Below are positions 43,306 through 51,809 of a DNA stretch of 64,000 nt, one piece after another (position 1 is the first letter of the stretch; every line of letters begins with the position of its first letter). Made by a program: the position numbers and the translations under genes. The notes below the pieces were generated by a model. The model made no database searches. It saw nothing but the letters and a program-made list of their open reading frames with translations, and had not been told where the DNA came from. The stretch spans positions 124,001-188,000 of the forward strand of contig NZ_FMXE01000009.1 in NCBI RefSeq assembly GCF_900103735.1, in the 5' to 3' direction. The stretch is from Algoriphagus alkaliphilus (GTDB lineage: Bacteria > Bacteroidota > Bacteroidia > Cytophagales > Cyclobacteriaceae).

Positions 43306-43308
43306 TAA

Positions 43309-44410
43309 TTAATCTTTTTTTGCTTCTTCTTCACTCTGTGCGAGTAGGAATGCTTTCATGAATTCATTCAGCCCGCCGTCCAATACGCTCTGCGCATCTG
43401 AAGTTTCGTGGCCGGTTCGATTGTCTTTCACCAGTTTATATGGGTGAAGGACATAGTTTCGGATTTGTGATCCAAAGTCTACTCGAAGTTTTGAGGATTC
43501 AATTCGCGCGATCTCCGCATTTCGCTTCTCAAGTTCCATCTGATAAAGTCGGGACTTCAACATTTGCATCGCTTTTTCACGGTTGGCAAGTTGAGATCGT
43601 TCGATCTGACAGACTACGACGATTCCAGTAGGCTTGTGCGTCAGCTGAACTTTGGTTTCCACCTTGTTCACATTCTGACCACCGGCACCACCTGAACGGG
43701 AAGTGTGCAATTCTACGTCTGCGGGATTGATGTCAATCTCGATCGTATCATCCACTTCCGGATAGGCATACACGGAAGCGAACGACGTATGTCTTCTTCC
43801 TCCTGAGTCAAATGGGGAGATTCGTACCAAGCGGTGAACGCCGGTTTCGGATTTCAGGAAACCGTAAGCAAGCGGTCCTTCGAATTCTAAAGTCGCGGAC
43901 TTGATTCCCGCTACTTCTCCTTCTTGGACATCCACTTCCCGGACTTTATACCCGTTTTTTTCACCCCACATGATGTACATACGCATCAGGATGGAAGCCC
44001 AATCGTTGCTTTCAGTACCGCCGGCACCTGGGTTGATTTCAAGTACGGCATTGAGCTGGTCTTCCTCATTAGAGAGCATTTTTTTGAGCTCCAACTCTTC
44101 CACAGCATCTTTTGCAGCCAAAAACTCAGCCTTCAGTTCCTCCTCAGGTACCTCACCTGCGCTGTAGAATTCATACAGCACATCCAAGTCTTGGATTTTT
44201 TGATCCAAACTTTCAAAAGAATTGGTCCAGCCTTTACGGACTTGGATTAGTTTCATTGTTTTTTCGGCTTCTTCTGGGTTATTCCAGAAGTCTGCCTGGG
44301 CCGATACGGCCTCGAAGTCTTCTATTTCTGCTTTCTTACGATCGTAGTCAAAGATACCTCCTCAAAGCCGATGTGCGGGCTTTCAAGTCTTTCAGCTGTT
44401 CTGAAGTCAT
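43309..44410 (-). CDS. prfB: Peptide chain release factor RF2, expressed through programmed +1 frameshift
   Basis: RF2 releases the polypeptide at UAA and UGA. The main frame alone (ATG at 44256) would lack the N-terminus. The true start is ATG 44410, coding [20 protein letters not shown], then an in-frame TGA at 44350-44348. Shifting +1 at CTT TGA gives Asp-Tyr-Asp-Arg-Lys and joins the long frame, for 366 aa, the usual RF2 length. The catalytic GGQ lies in [13 protein letters not shown] and the stop-codon-recognition tripeptide SPF in ISPFDSGG. A terminator follows. The frameshift lets RF2 autoregulate its own level. Confidence 0.97.
44347..44362 (-). promoter_or_regulatory. prfB +1 frameshift site
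   Basis: On the minus strand AGGAGG (44362-44357), TAT, CTT, TGA, C. The SD-like AGGAGG positioned just before CTTTGAC is the classical RF2 slippery site; the ribosome slips from CTT to TTT and bypasses the UGA when RF2 is scarce. Confidence 0.95.
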
Positions 44411-44475
44411 CTGTCTAGGTTAAATTTAAAGTGCAAAAGTCTAAAAAAATTTCCGCTTTTGCCAGCAAACTTTAA

Positions 44476-44982
44476 CTATTCCATCCTCATCAGGATGATT
44501 TGAATGCCGTATCCGGTCGTGTTTTTGAAGGTTTTATAACGCAATGGCAACAGCGCCAGTCCCGTACCAATCAAAATCCCGGAAGTGATTGCCACTCCCT
44601 GATCGATTTGAAGTTGATTTTGTTGATAAATACTGTTTACTGCCTCTACGGTCATTAAAATTCCACCTGCCCCGAGAAATAGGGCTGTCAGATTTCTGAG
44701 CGTACTGTTTCTTGGATCTTTATCTCGGATTCCAACTTCCAAAATATCGGAAGGACTAAGAATATTCTCTTTGAGATAAATGTAATCCGTATCCAAACTG
44801 ACAATCTGGTCAGTAACAAAATATCCCAGCTTTTTACTCTTGTAAGTGATGGATTCCCCCGGATAATACCTCAATTGGGATTTTTGATTGTTGCCTCTTT
44901 TCAGGAGCAGGAAATCTTTGCCTTGGGCATGCGCTCCTATTAGAATGAAAAAGAAATACGCAATGAATAAGCTTAACTTCAT
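44476..44982 (-). CDS. Exported hypothetical protein with two helices
   Basis: The 168-aa protein has a signal peptide (MKLSLFIAYFFFILIGAHAQ) and a strand-rich region (~30-90, with YPGESITYKSKKLGYF). Near the C-terminus are two hydrophobic segments (~100-115 LRNLTALFLGAGGIL and ~130-145), then a short tail. No family is recognised. It stands between prfB and ilvE, and the ilvE terminator lies just before its start, so it is independently expressed. Confidence 0.65.
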   Translation of the reverse strand: MKLSLFIAYFFFILIGAHAQGKDFLLLKRGNNQKSQLRYYPGESITYKSKKLGYFVTDQIVSLDTDYIYLKENILSPSDILEVGIRDKDPRNSTLRNLTALFLGAGGILMTVEAVNSIYQQNQLQIDQGVAITSGILIGTGLALLPLRYKTFKNTTGYGIQIILMRME

Positions 44983-44995
44983 AAGTGAAAAATAA

Positions 44996-45019
44996 CAAAA
45001 AAAGGGAAGGAGCCTTCCC
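44996..45019 (-). terminator. Intrinsic terminator of ilvE
   Basis: GGGAAGG (45004-45010), 2-nt gap, CCTTCCC (45013-45019), with a T-run on the minus strand (A-run at 44996-45003). Confidence 0.8.
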
Positions 45020-45027
45020 CTCGATAT

Positions 45028-46101
45028 TTAGATTTTTACGATCCAATTTCTTGTGTCGGCAATTTCTCCGTACTTAATTCCGTCCAATTCATTCAAAACT
45101 TTATTTGAAAAGGCATCCGGTCCCTTTTCAGGCAAAAGGTAGTCTTGACCGTTCACATTGATTTTGGAGATGTGCGCAATAGTTGCTGCTGTTCCTGTAC
45201 CAAAAGCCTCTTTCAAACTCCCATTTTTCAATGCTTCTTCCAGCTGTGAAACAGTCAGGAATCTTTCTTCCAGTGGCTTGTTCCAATCTTTTGCAAGTTT
45301 GATGACAGAGTCTCTGGTTATTCCTTTCAGTATTGTACCAGTATTAGTGGGTGCAGTAATCAAAGTTCCATTAATGTCAAACATCACATTCATGGTGCCA
45401 CTTTCTTCGATTTTACTGTGGGATTTCCCATCGGTCCAAAGAAGCTGATCATAACCAGCCCGCTGAGCCTGAAGTGCCGGGAAAAGTGATGCGGCATAGT
45501 TTCCTGCAGTTTTTGCTGCTCCGGTTCCTCCTTCAGTTGCTCTGGTGAATTCGGTTTCAACTTTCACACTCACAGGCTTGCTGTAATAAGCTCCAACTGG
45601 GCAGGTGAATATGATGAATTTGTAGGTGTCGGATGGTTTGACTCCGATGTAGTTGTCCATCGCAAACATGTATGGGCGGATGTACAAACTTGCACCTTTA
45701 CCTGAAGGAACCCAATCCCGGTCTAAATCCAGAAGCTGAAGTAATCCTTCCATGAAAATTTCTTCTGGAATCTCCGGCATACACATTCTAACAGCGGATT
45801 CATTCAATCGTCTGGCGTTGGCATCACCTCTGAAGATTAATATTTCACCTTTTTCATTTTTGTAGGCTTTCATGCCTTCAAATATGGATTGACCGTAGTG
45901 GAGTGCGGCGTTGGCTGGATGAAGATCCAAACTTCCATAAGGTTCGATCCTCAAATCCGTCCACTCTCCGTTGATAAAGTCCGCCACAAACATGTGATCA
46001 GAGATTGTTCTTCCAAATACCAAGTTTGAAAGGTCAGTGTCTGGGAGTTTTGACTTTTTAGTTTTTTGAACCGGGATTGCTAGTGAGGTCTTCATGCTCA
46101 T
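45028..46101 (-). CDS. ilvE: Branched-chain amino acid aminotransferase
   Basis: IlvE interconverts leucine, isoleucine and valine with their 2-oxo acids, using pyridoxal phosphate and glutamate. The 357-aa length and pattern match the long BCAT type found in Bacteroidota and eukaryotes. The PLP lysine is in GGTGAAKTAGNYAAS, and EESGTMNVMF is the conserved stretch before the phosphate-binding part TGTAATI. It is a single gene with its own terminator. Confidence 0.95.
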   Translation of the reverse strand: MSMKTSLAIPVQKTKKSKLPDTDLSNLVFGRTISDHMFVADFINGEWTDLRIEPYGSLDLHPANAALHYGQSIFEGMKAYKNEKGEILIFRGDANARRLNESAVRMCMPEIPEEIFMEGLLQLLDLDRDWVPSGKGASLYIRPYMFAMDNYIGVKPSDTYKFIIFTCPVGAYYSKPVSVKVETEFTRATEGGTGAAKTAGNYAASLFPALQAQRAGYDQLLWTDGKSHSKIEESGTMNVMFDINGTLITAPTNTGTILKGITRDSVIKLAKDWNKPLEERFLTVSQLEEALKNGSLKEAFGTGTAATIAHISKINVNGQDYLLPEKGPDAFSNKVLNELDGIKYGEIADTRNWIVKI

Positions 46102-46204
46102 TGTGGTTGGTGCAAAATAGGATTTTTTTTGCTGGGTGAATGCTAAGCCTAAAAGGCTAAAGGGTTATCATAAGAGGCTAAATTACCAAAAAAGACCGTG
46201 CTTT

Positions 46205-46753
46205 TTATAATCTTGGTCTCCAAGTTACTTCTTCAATTTCAAGTTCCATTGCCATCTTTCTCCCCAGTACAAAAAGGTAATCAGAAAGCCTGTTTAGGTA
46301 CTGAATCACTAAATCTGAGACTGGCTCAAATGATGCGAGTTCGACAACGATACGTTCGCTTCGTCTACAGACAGTTCTCGCCAAATGGCAAAAAGAAACT
46401 GATTGGTGTCCGCCAGGCAAAATAAAAGCGGTCAACATCGGGAGTTGCGTATCCATCAGGTCCATTTCTTTTTCCAAAGATTCTACATCCTCTACATGGA
46501 GATCTGGTTTTTTTACTTTGTCTTTTCCGGGTACGGTGGCCAGATCTGCACCGATAGTGAACAGTCTGTCTTGGATTTCTTTTAAAAACTCCGACCGCTT
46601 CTCATTTACTTTCTGGTCTCTGAGTAAGCCCAAGTAGGAATTGAGTTCATCAACCGTCCCGTAAGCGTCAATTCTCAAGTCAGATTTAGGAACTCTTACG
46701 CCTCCCAATAATGATGTGATTCCTTTGTCTCCCGTTTTTGTATAGATTTTCAT
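46205..46753 (-). CDS. Cob(I)alamin adenosyltransferase, PduO type
   Basis: The enzyme attaches the 5'-deoxyadenosyl group of ATP to cob(I)alamin to make adenosylcobalamin. The 182-aa protein opens with the family signature MKIYTKTGDKGITSLLGG and keeps the ATP-binding YGTVDELNSYLGLLR and the active-site CRRSERIV segment. I start it at ATG 46753, behind GAGGGAGA; a longer frame to 46816 has no family support. A consensus -7 element lies 22 nt upstream. Confidence 0.93.
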   Translation of the reverse strand: MKIYTKTGDKGITSLLGGVRVPKSDLRIDAYGTVDELNSYLGLLRDQKVNEKRSEFLKEIQDRLFTIGADLATVPGKDKVKKPDLHVEDVESLEKEMDLMDTQLPMLTAFILPGGHQSVSFCHLARTVCRRSERIVVELASFEPVSDLVIQYLNRLSDYLFVLGRKMAMELEIEEVTWRPRL

Positions 46754-46775
46754 TCTCCCTCGTTTCGTTCGGAGG

Positions 46776-46783
46776 CAAAAATA
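46776..46783 (-). promoter_or_regulatory. -7 promoter element of the adenosyltransferase gene
   Basis: TATTTTTG on the minus strand matches TAnnTTTG, 22 nt before the ATG at 46753. It lies just inside the 3' flank of the ABC transporter gene. Confidence 0.45.
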
Positions 46784-46812
46784 AGAATCTATTCGAATTA
46801 ACTGGGCTAAAA

Positions 46813-47529
46813 TCAAACAGTCATTGGGACACCTCTTGTAGGATTGGGATTGATTTTGTCAGTTTCTACCAATCCATCCCGAAGTCTGATCACCCGATGG
46901 GCGTAGTGAGCAATATCATCCTCGTGGGTAACCATGATTATGGTATTTCCGCTGGCATGTAATTCATGAAAAAGCTCCATGATTCCATGGGAAGTTTTGG
47001 AATCCAAGTTGCCTGTGGGCTCATCGGCCAAGATGATGCTTGGATTATTTACCAGCGCTCTGGCAATGGCGACACGTTGGCGCTGACCACCAGAGAGCTC
47101 GTTGGGACGGTGTTTGGTTCGGTCTCCCAAGCCTACATTGTCAAGTGCTTTGAATGCCAATTCTTCTCGTTCAGATCTGCTGTAACCCGCATATACTAAA
47201 GGTAAAGCCACATTATCCAGGCAACTGGCTCTCGGAAGTAGGTTAAAAGTCTGGAATACGAATCCGATTTCCTTATTTCTGATTTCGGCTAGTTCATTTT
47301 CACTCATGTCGCTGACGTCCCGACCTGCCAAAATGTAGGTTCCTGAAGTAGGGGAGTCAAGACACCCAATGATATTCATCAATGTAGATTTGCCAGAACC
47401 GGAGGGACCCATGAAGGCTACGTATTCTCCTTTGTCCACACTGATGCTGACCGATTTAAGGGCTTGAATAATTTCAGAGCCCATTTTGTAGGTTTTGTTG
47501 ATTTCGTGGGTTTCAATGACTCTGCTCAT
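46813..47529 (-). CDS. ABC transporter ATPase, MacB/LolD type
   Basis: The 238-aa ATPase has Walker [10 protein letters not shown] (41-49), the Q-loop FQTFNLL, the signature [15 protein letters not shown], Walker [14 protein letters not shown] and the H-loop [11 protein letters not shown]. This pattern is the MacB/LolD family that powers lipoprotein release or export of peptides and drugs through a separate FtsX-like permease. No permease gene is adjacent, so the partner lies elsewhere. Confidence 0.92.
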   Translation of the reverse strand: MSRVIETHEINKTYKMGSEIIQALKSVSISVDKGEYVAFMGPSGSGKSTLMNIIGCLDSPTSGTYILAGRDVSDMSENELAEIRNKEIGFVFQTFNLLPRASCLDNVALPLVYAGYSRSEREELAFKALDNVGLGDRTKHRPNELSGGQRQRVAIARALVNNPSIILADEPTGNLDSKTSHGIMELFHELHASGNTIIMVTHEDDIAHYAHRVIRLRDGLVETDKINPNPTRGVPMTV

Positions 47530-47607
47530 GATATAAAATTTCGATTAAGGTAGTGGTTTAGTTCTTAATATTTGGAAGACCAATGTGTCAAAATACGTGA
47601 AAAAATC

Positions 47608-50373
47608 TTAATAGTTGGTCCCTTGCAGCAATTCTATTTCATCCCAAGTGAGCCATGAACTCATCTCCTGAAAGGCTGAGGTAGCGTAATTATCTAAACC
47701 AATCCGCTTGGCGGCCTGAACTTTTCGTATCCAAAGCATTGGGTCTTTGTTGAATTCGGTGGCCGAGTTAAGTAATTCATATTGATCCAATGGATCTTTC
47801 AGTCGATCTGCAGCGCATAGAATCAAAGGAGTTTTATAGGGATTGGAATTCAGTTCATCGCCTACCTGAAGAAATTCCGTGAATGAAAGCAATGAAGCTT
47901 GATTTGTCCAATCAGGATTTTGGAGAAAAGCAGCCAGCTTATCTTCGTTTTCAACTTTTCCTTTTAGAAAGTTGCCTAATTCATTCAATTGAAATTTAGT
48001 CAAGCCGTGGGCTTTTCTTTCCAAGAGTAGAAAAGCGAAGGTTCCTTTCCATTCTGTAGAAGAGATTCCCTTCCACTGATCAAACAGCTTATCAGGAATG
48101 CTTTGGTTGAATTTGGAAAGAATAATCTGAAATTCATCAGCAGTACTTTGACCTGGAATTTGAAATTTCTCTTTGAATTCTGCTGCTTTTGCCTCAAATC
48201 CTCCCAGTTGAAGGATGATTAAATGATGCGGTCTGAAAGCCTTGAAGCCTTTTTCCTCTGCTACAATCAGATCTTTGGAAGCCTTTTCAAAATCAAGATT
48301 TTGAGCCAAAATTCCTGCAGTTAGATTTAGATAGTAACCTGCGTCGCCGGGATTTCTGAATGCCAGACCGTTTAGATTTTTCACTGATTCGTTGACTCTT
48401 CCGGCAGCCAAACTTCGGATGGAGGCCGTTTCCTGTACCTGCATCAGGTATTCCAGCATATTCTCCTGTCTGCTGACAGAATCTAGCCAAACCAACTCTT
48501 CTGCAGTAGATGAGAAATTTTTTAAAGAAAAGAGATTTCGAAGACCCGCGTTCAAAAGCATCGGTGATGTTTCTTTTTCCAACTGTTCACGAAGGCGCCT
48601 CAGATCACTCGTTGGATTAACAATCCCCTGTAGATTATTACTGGCCGTTCTATTGATTTTAAAGATCAATTCATTTCCTAGCTGAGTATCCTGTCCATCT
48701 TTTTGAAGCTTACTTTGCAAGGCAATCAGATTGGAGGAAAGTATCGGATTATCCGATCCATGAGACGACAACAGCTTAAGTGCTTCTTCTGGCTTTTGAA
48801 TCTTGACATAAAGTAGCGCCAGATTATTGATAAGAAATGGATTTTCGGGAAATCTCCGGAGACCATTTTCGAGGTAATAGACCGCCTCAAAAGGTTTATT
48901 TTCCCGAATCATCCTCGAACTCTGCAAAATTATGTTGTCGACTTGTGGGGCTTCCGAAAAACTTTGATCCAAATGCTGTTTGGCAAGTGTGGGCTGGTTG
49001 AGATCAAAAAGAAGCTGCGCAGTAGCATTTTTCGCCTTTTGGTTTTTCCGAAATGCGGCCCAAGAATTTTCATACAAGATACTCGCTTCCAGCTTTTGAC
49101 CGGTTTGGTAGTAATAATCACCAAGGATACTAGTGGTCAAAGAGTTGACTTGCGGTGCTAGGACTGCATCCATATAGATCGTAACTACCAAAATCGATAT
49201 CAATCCCCCTATCCGAAGGTGATAGTAGGGAAGGGAATAAGGCTTGAAAAGAATTTTATCCACAGATTTTCCGGAGTCCATGACTGAAAGAAAATTACTC
49301 AGAATATAGACCATGAAAAACAGCGAAAACCCAAACTGGGAATAAACGATCAGATGCTTCAAAAACTCTTCAGCAGCTTGATTTCCTGAAATTTCGAGCT
49401 TCCAGATGACCCAAAATGTAACTCCAAAACCCAAGAGAAAGAGCGCTTTTAGAAATGCCGGAAATGCTGCAATCTCAGGGACTTGATCGATTTTTGCAGA
49501 AGTGGATATCCAGCCAAGTATGCCTATAGGAAAGATCAGAAAAAGTGGAGAGAATGTCGGAAAAGGGAGATTCGCATCTCCTTTTAAGTCCAATAAAAGA
49601 AAAACCAAAGTCAAAAGATAAAGCCCTGATATCCCCAGAATTTGAATGGAGATTTTCATGCTTACATTCCGATTCGCTCTGGCGAGCAGAAGATAAATGC
49701 CGGAAACAACTCCGTGCCCTTGCCAAAAAATCCATGCGATTGCCATTCCAAGGCCAATCACCAAGCTTTGCTCTGAAAGATATAGGGCTGGGTTTGCAAT
49801 CGGACTGAGCCTAATCAATGCAAAAATAGCTGCTCCCGAACTTAGAAATAATATTACCCATCTTAGGCCAAACGTAGTGTTTGTTCTCCAGACGTGGAAA
49901 TAAATAACAGGCAAAATAGTACCTGAAATCAACACGATAAGAGGAGTATTGGAACTTGGAGAACCTATATTCAGCCCGTTGGAATTGGCCAGTGTCAATA
50001 AAATAATCCAAGCAGCTCCTGCGAGGAGAAAGGGGACTTTTTTGAAAGTACTGAAAAGTGCTAAAACTGAAACGGAGATCAGGAATATGATCCCTCCATA
50101 CAAGTAGCTCTCTGTCAAAGTAAACCCCGGAGGTAAGGAGTGGAATTCCTGAAAAACCAGAAAATTATCAACCTGAATCGGAAACGAAAGCGTTCCGAGA
50201 TTTACCCAATCCAATGGAATCGCCACAGCATCCAGAAAAGCAGCGGGGACAATATTTGGATAATAAGCTGAACCAAAAATGAAGGAATATACCGCAAAAA
50301 ACCCTCCCGTCACTAGGAGCAGGAGGGCTGAGATTTTTGCAAAGGAGCTAGGCAAGGAAGTTTTATTCAACAT
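47608..50373 (-). CDS. Large membrane protein with C-terminal TPR domain
   Basis: The 921-aa protein has about ten or more membrane helices in residues ~10-420 (e.g. FLLAGAAWIILLTLANSNGLN) followed by a soluble half of TPR-like helical pairs (from ~430; e.g. PFLINNLALLYVKIQKPEEAL). I do not recognise a family; the layout recalls multipass proteins coupled to TPR scaffolds in gliding or envelope assembly in Bacteroidota. It starts 2 bp after the gatC stop, so the two are probably cotranscribed, although a functional link is not evident. Confidence 0.75.
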   Translation of the reverse strand: MLNKTSLPSSFAKISALLLLVTGGFFAVYSFIFGSAYYPNIVPAAFLDAVAIPLDWVNLGTLSFPIQVDNFLVFQEFHSLPPGFTLTESYLYGGIIFLISVSVLALFSTFKKVPFLLAGAAWIILLTLANSNGLNIGSPSSNTPLIVLISGTILPVIYFHVWRTNTTFGLRWVILFLSSGAAIFALIRLSPIANPALYLSEQSLVIGLGMAIAWIFWQGHGVVSGIYLLLARANRNVSMKISIQILGISGLYLLTLVFLLLDLKGDANLPFPTFSPLFLIFPIGILGWISTSAKIDQVPEIAAFPAFLKALFLLGFGVTFWVIWKLEISGNQAAEEFLKHLIVYSQFGFSLFFMVYILSNFLSVMDSGKSVDKILFKPYSLPYYHLRIGGLISILVVTIYMDAVLAPQVNSLTTSILGDYYYQTGQKLEASILYENSWAAFRKNQKAKNATAQLLFDLNQPTLAKQHLDQSFSEAPQVDNIILQSSRMIRENKPFEAVYYLENGLRRFPENPFLINNLALLYVKIQKPEEALKLLSSHGSDNPILSSNLIALQSKLQKDGQDTQLGNELIFKINRTASNNLQGIVNPTSDLRRLREQLEKETSPMLLNAGLRNLFSLKNFSSTAEELVWLDSVSRQENMLEYLMQVQETASIRSLAAGRVNESVKNLNGLAFRNPGDAGYYLNLTAGILAQNLDFEKASKDLIVAEEKGFKAFRPHHLIILQLGGFEAKAAEFKEKFQIPGQSTADEFQIILSKFNQSIPDKLFDQWKGISSTEWKGTFAFLLLERKAHGLTKFQLNELGNFLKGKVENEDKLAAFLQNPDWTNQASLLSFTEFLQVGDELNSNPYKTPLILCAADRLKDPLDQYELLNSATEFNKDPMLWIRKVQAAKRIGLDNYATSAFQEMSSWLTWDEIELLQGTNY

Positions 50374-50375
50374 TA

Positions 50376-50663
50376 TTATTCCAGAACCTTTGGTACACGG
50401 AAATAGTCAGCGTCTCTTTTTGGAGCATTTTTCAAGCCAGCTTCATGGTCAAGGTGAGGACCTGCTTTGTCTTCCCGCATGATATTGACTTCAGAGGACA
50501 TGGTAGTTAGCGGCTCGATCGAGCTAGTATCCAATTCATTCAATTGCTCGACCCAGTCCAGAATCTGAGACATGTCTTTGGACATTTTCTCAGCAGAATT
50601 TTCGTCAAATTCCAATCTCGCCAAGTGGGCTATTTTTTTTATGGAGTCTTTATCTATTTTCAT
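50376..50663 (-). CDS. gatC: Asp-tRNA(Asn)/Glu-tRNA(Gln) amidotransferase subunit C
   Basis: GatC holds GatA and GatB together in the enzyme that converts mischarged Glu-tRNA(Gln) or Asp-tRNA(Asn) to the amide forms. The 95-aa protein has the family pattern IAHLARLEFDENSAEKMSKDMSQILDWVEQL and ends with the conserved RxDxxxxxxxxLE tail (RDADYFRVPKVLE). gatA and gatB are not in this window, which is common in Bacteroidota. Confidence 0.92.
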   Translation of the reverse strand: MKIDKDSIKKIAHLARLEFDENSAEKMSKDMSQILDWVEQLNELDTSSIEPLTTMSSEVNIMREDKAGPHLDHEAGLKNAPKRDADYFRVPKVLE

Positions 50664-50676
50664 TTTGCGGGTTTTT

Positions 50677-51414
50677 CTAAGCTTTATTTACGGGATTGTC
50701 TTGATCGAGTTGATTTTGAATAGTCATAAAACAAGCTTCCTTTAACTTCTCATCAGTCTCAAAATCTTTAGGATATAAAGCATGGTGCAAAACCATTTTG
50801 GCAGGTATTCGACGAAGAAGAAACTTCCCGTCCTCGGGCAAAATTAGATGATTAAAGGATAAAGTGACAGGGATGACAGGGATTTGTTTCTCCATGGATA
50901 GTCGGAAGGCCCCATTTTTGAAAGCAACCATCTTTGGAGGATGTTTGGTATAGATTCCCCCTTCGGGAAACAGCACAATTCCACTTCCCTGATCTATGGC
51001 ATCGCTTGCTCTTCGCATCGTTTCAGCCCGACTTTTAAGTCGATCTCGATCCACGGCGATATGGAGGTTTTTGAAGTAATATCCGAAAAGCGGTGCTTTT
51101 CGGATTGAAGCTTTTCCGATAAATAGCACATCACCGGGAATGAATCCCATCATAGCCACATCAAGGTAACTGAAGTGATTGGCCATAAAGATGTAGGATT
51201 TCCCTTTTTCTATTTTTCCTTGAATCTCTATTTTCACAGGAAGGAAAATCAATAAAAAGTAGATTTTAGCCCAATATTGATTGATTTTTCGTCCATATTT
51301 TTTCCATCCCGGCACCCAAATGCAGGTTAGGAAAAGTGGGAAAATCACCAGAAATGTGAGCAGAAACGCTACCGCTACGTATATCGAGTAAATGCGTGCC
51401 AAAACCCTACTCAT
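50677..51414 (-). CDS. plsC: 1-acyl-sn-glycerol-3-phosphate acyltransferase
   Basis: PlsC adds the second acyl chain to lysophosphatidic acid in membrane lipid synthesis. The 245-aa protein has two N-terminal membrane helices (~10-35), the catalytic HX4D motif NHFSYLD (His80, Asp85) and the FPEGG block (150-154), where the family usually has EGT or EGG. It overlaps the globin gene by 8 bp (the globin stop lies inside its first codons), indicating translational coupling. Confidence 0.92.
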   Translation of the reverse strand: MSRVLARIYSIYVAVAFLLTFLVIFPLFLTCIWVPGWKKYGRKINQYWAKIYFLLIFLPVKIEIQGKIEKGKSYIFMANHFSYLDVAMMGFIPGDVLFIGKASIRKAPLFGYYFKNLHIAVDRDRLKSRAETMRRASDAIDQGSGIVLFPEGGIYTKHPPKMVAFKNGAFRLSMEKQIPVIPVTLSFNHLILPEDGKFLLRRIPAKMVLHHALYPKDFETDEKLKEACFMTIQNQLDQDNPVNKA

Positions 51415-51781
51415 GGTTAATCATGTGGTTGGCGACTTTGATAAAATACCCCATCATAAGCTCTTTTGCATGCTGTTCCGGCTTTAGTTTGTCCAAGGCA
51501 GTGAGCATAGCATTCAGCCAATGATCGCGCATACCGGGATCGATTTTCCAATCCAGATGTCGCATTCTCAGCCTCGGATGTCCCCGCTCTTCCAAATAAG
51601 TTTGAGGACCTCCAAAGACTTGCAGTAAAAAAAGAAAAAGTCTTCTTTCTGCAGGCTCGAGATCTTCTGGATAGAGTTTTCGCAAGGCTTGGTTTTGTGC
51701 CACTTCCCGGTAAAAATGTCGCGTCAACTGACGGATTTGCTCTTCACCGATCAATTCATAAATGGATTGAAATGAATTCAT
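51407..51781 (-). CDS. Truncated haemoglobin, group II
   Basis: The 124-aa protein is a 2/2 globin. The proximal haem His is His75 in RMRHLDW, preceded by the group II signature VFGGPQTYLEERGHPRLR. These proteins bind O2 or NO. It lies upstream of plsC with overlap. A consensus TAAGTTTG element (51793-51786, minus strand) is only about 5 nt before the ATG, so the transcript may be leaderless, or this match is by chance. Confidence 0.92.
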   Translation of the reverse strand: MNSFQSIYELIGEEQIRQLTRHFYREVAQNQALRKLYPEDLEPAERRLFLFLLQVFGGPQTYLEERGHPRLRMRHLDWKIDPGMRDHWLNAMLTALDKLKPEQHAKELMMGYFIKVANHMINHE

Positions 51782-51809
51782 GCCGCAAACTTAGCGAAAT
51801 ATTCTTCGA

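Noticed and set aside
43901-44423. Overlapping plus-strand frames opposite prfB
   Set aside because: Antisense to prfB; no start signals or family pattern.
46754-46816. Upstream extension of the cobalamin adenosyltransferase frame
   Set aside because: Family signature MKIYTKTGDKG starts at 46753, with a ribosome-binding site; the extension crosses the promoter.
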